The notes beneath the pieces are model-generated. The model made no database searches. It was not told the origin of the DNA and worked only from the letters and a program-made list of their open reading frames with translations. 5,489 bases of DNA from Dehalococcoidia bacterium UBA6495 (lineage in GTDB: Bacteria > Chloroflexota > Dehalococcoidia > Lucifugimonadales > UBA826): assembly GCA_002435305.1 (NCBI GenBank), contig DJMH01000080.1, positions 14,557 through 20,045 of the forward strand. The letters are read 5' to 3'. The position numbers and the translations under genes are program-made. Positions 5,307-5,489 of this stretch are shown piece after piece (the stretch's first letter is position 1; every line of letters starts with the position of its first letter).

Positions 5307-5489
5307 ATGGGTCAGTCACAGTCCCTGAAAATGAAGGAATTGATACCTGAATTAAAAAGGATAGTTGGTGATGACTATGTTTTGGATGATGAGGCAGACC
5401 TTTTAGTTTATGAATATGACGGGTCAATTGACCGCGGCAATCCAGTAGTTGTAATTTTGCCGAATACTGCAAAGGAAATATCCCAAGTG
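5307..5489 (+). CDS. FAD-binding oxidase, GlcD-like (glycolate/D-lactate type), 3' end outside the window
   Basis: Only 61 N-terminal residues are visible. They match the start of GlcD/D-lactate-dehydrogenase flavoproteins of the FAD-linked oxidase class: an amphipathic lead (LKMKELIPELKRIVGDDYV), then DDEADLLVYEYDGS and RGNPVVVILPNTAKEISQV. The Y.YD and P..V..P....EI pattern comes just before the FAD-binding domain in this family, whose members oxidise glycolate, D-lactate or related 2-hydroxyacids and pass electrons to an Fe-S partner or quinone. The ATG is the first possible start after an in-frame TAA at 5286, and AAGAGTG lies five bases upstream. It is divergent from the aldolase-lutC operon; GlcD-type oxidases and LutC-type proteins often share neighbourhoods, which suggests related function. 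The FAD and substrate domains are not visible, so the substrate is unknown. Confidence 0.82.
   Translation, partial: MGQSQSLKMKELIPELKRIVGDDYVLDDEADLLVYEYDGSIDRGNPVVVILPNTAKEISQV

Noticed and set aside
5278..5472. 64-codon minus-strand open frame at the right end
   Set aside because: It is antisense to the FAD oxidase, whose plus-strand translation matches a known family; the minus product matches nothing recognisable.

Overview
The window is a bacterial chromosomal segment of roughly 40% GC, with dense, intron-free genes and ordinary Shine-Dalgarno starts. It holds seven protein genes, two of them cut by the window edges. No tRNA, rRNA, CRISPR array, insertion sequence or long repeat was seen. 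The organism cannot be fixed from sequence alone. The mix of an HpcH/HpaI aldolase, a LutC-type LUD protein, a GlcD-like flavin oxidase and a glycerate kinase beginning APQEFKGS would fit an uncultured marine Chloroflexota (SAR202-like) genome, but this is a low-confidence inference.

Layout. (1) 1-1662, plus strand: the 3' nine-tenths of uvrC, the nucleotide-excision-repair nuclease, with its first 50 or so residues outside the window. (2) 1677-2404, minus strand: a two-gene unit resembling a type II toxin-antitoxin module. A ribbon-helix-helix-like protein is followed, through a TAATG stop/start overlap, by a PIN-domain protein whose active site looks partly degenerate. (3) 2405-2556: a divergent intergenic region that must serve both the toxin-antitoxin-like unit and the next gene. 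(4) 2557-3699, plus strand: a full-length glycerate kinase. (5) 3701-5192, minus strand: a two-gene operon, HpcH/HpaI-family aldolase then a LutC-like LUD protein, 16 bases apart. (6) 5193-5306: a second divergent intergenic region. (7) 5307 to the window end, plus strand: the first 61 codons of a GlcD-like FAD-binding oxidase.

The right half has a coherent theme. Glycerate kinase, a pyruvate-type class II aldolase, a LutC-like protein and a 2-hydroxyacid oxidase all act in families that handle C2-C4 hydroxy- and oxo-acids. One possible scheme is that the aldolase cleaves a sugar-acid-derived 2-oxoacid to pyruvate plus an aldehyde, the flavoprotein and LUD protein handle hydroxyacid oxidation, and glycerate kinase feeds glycerate into glycolysis. 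This is inference from families and proximity. No reductase linking aldolase to kinase, and no LutA or LutB partner, is visible here.

Nothing in the window is clearly a new system. The points most worth a second look are the PIN protein with lysines where two active-site acids are expected, the carboxylate-catabolism neighbourhood, the altered glycerate kinase motif, and the very tight tail-to-tail gene junctions.
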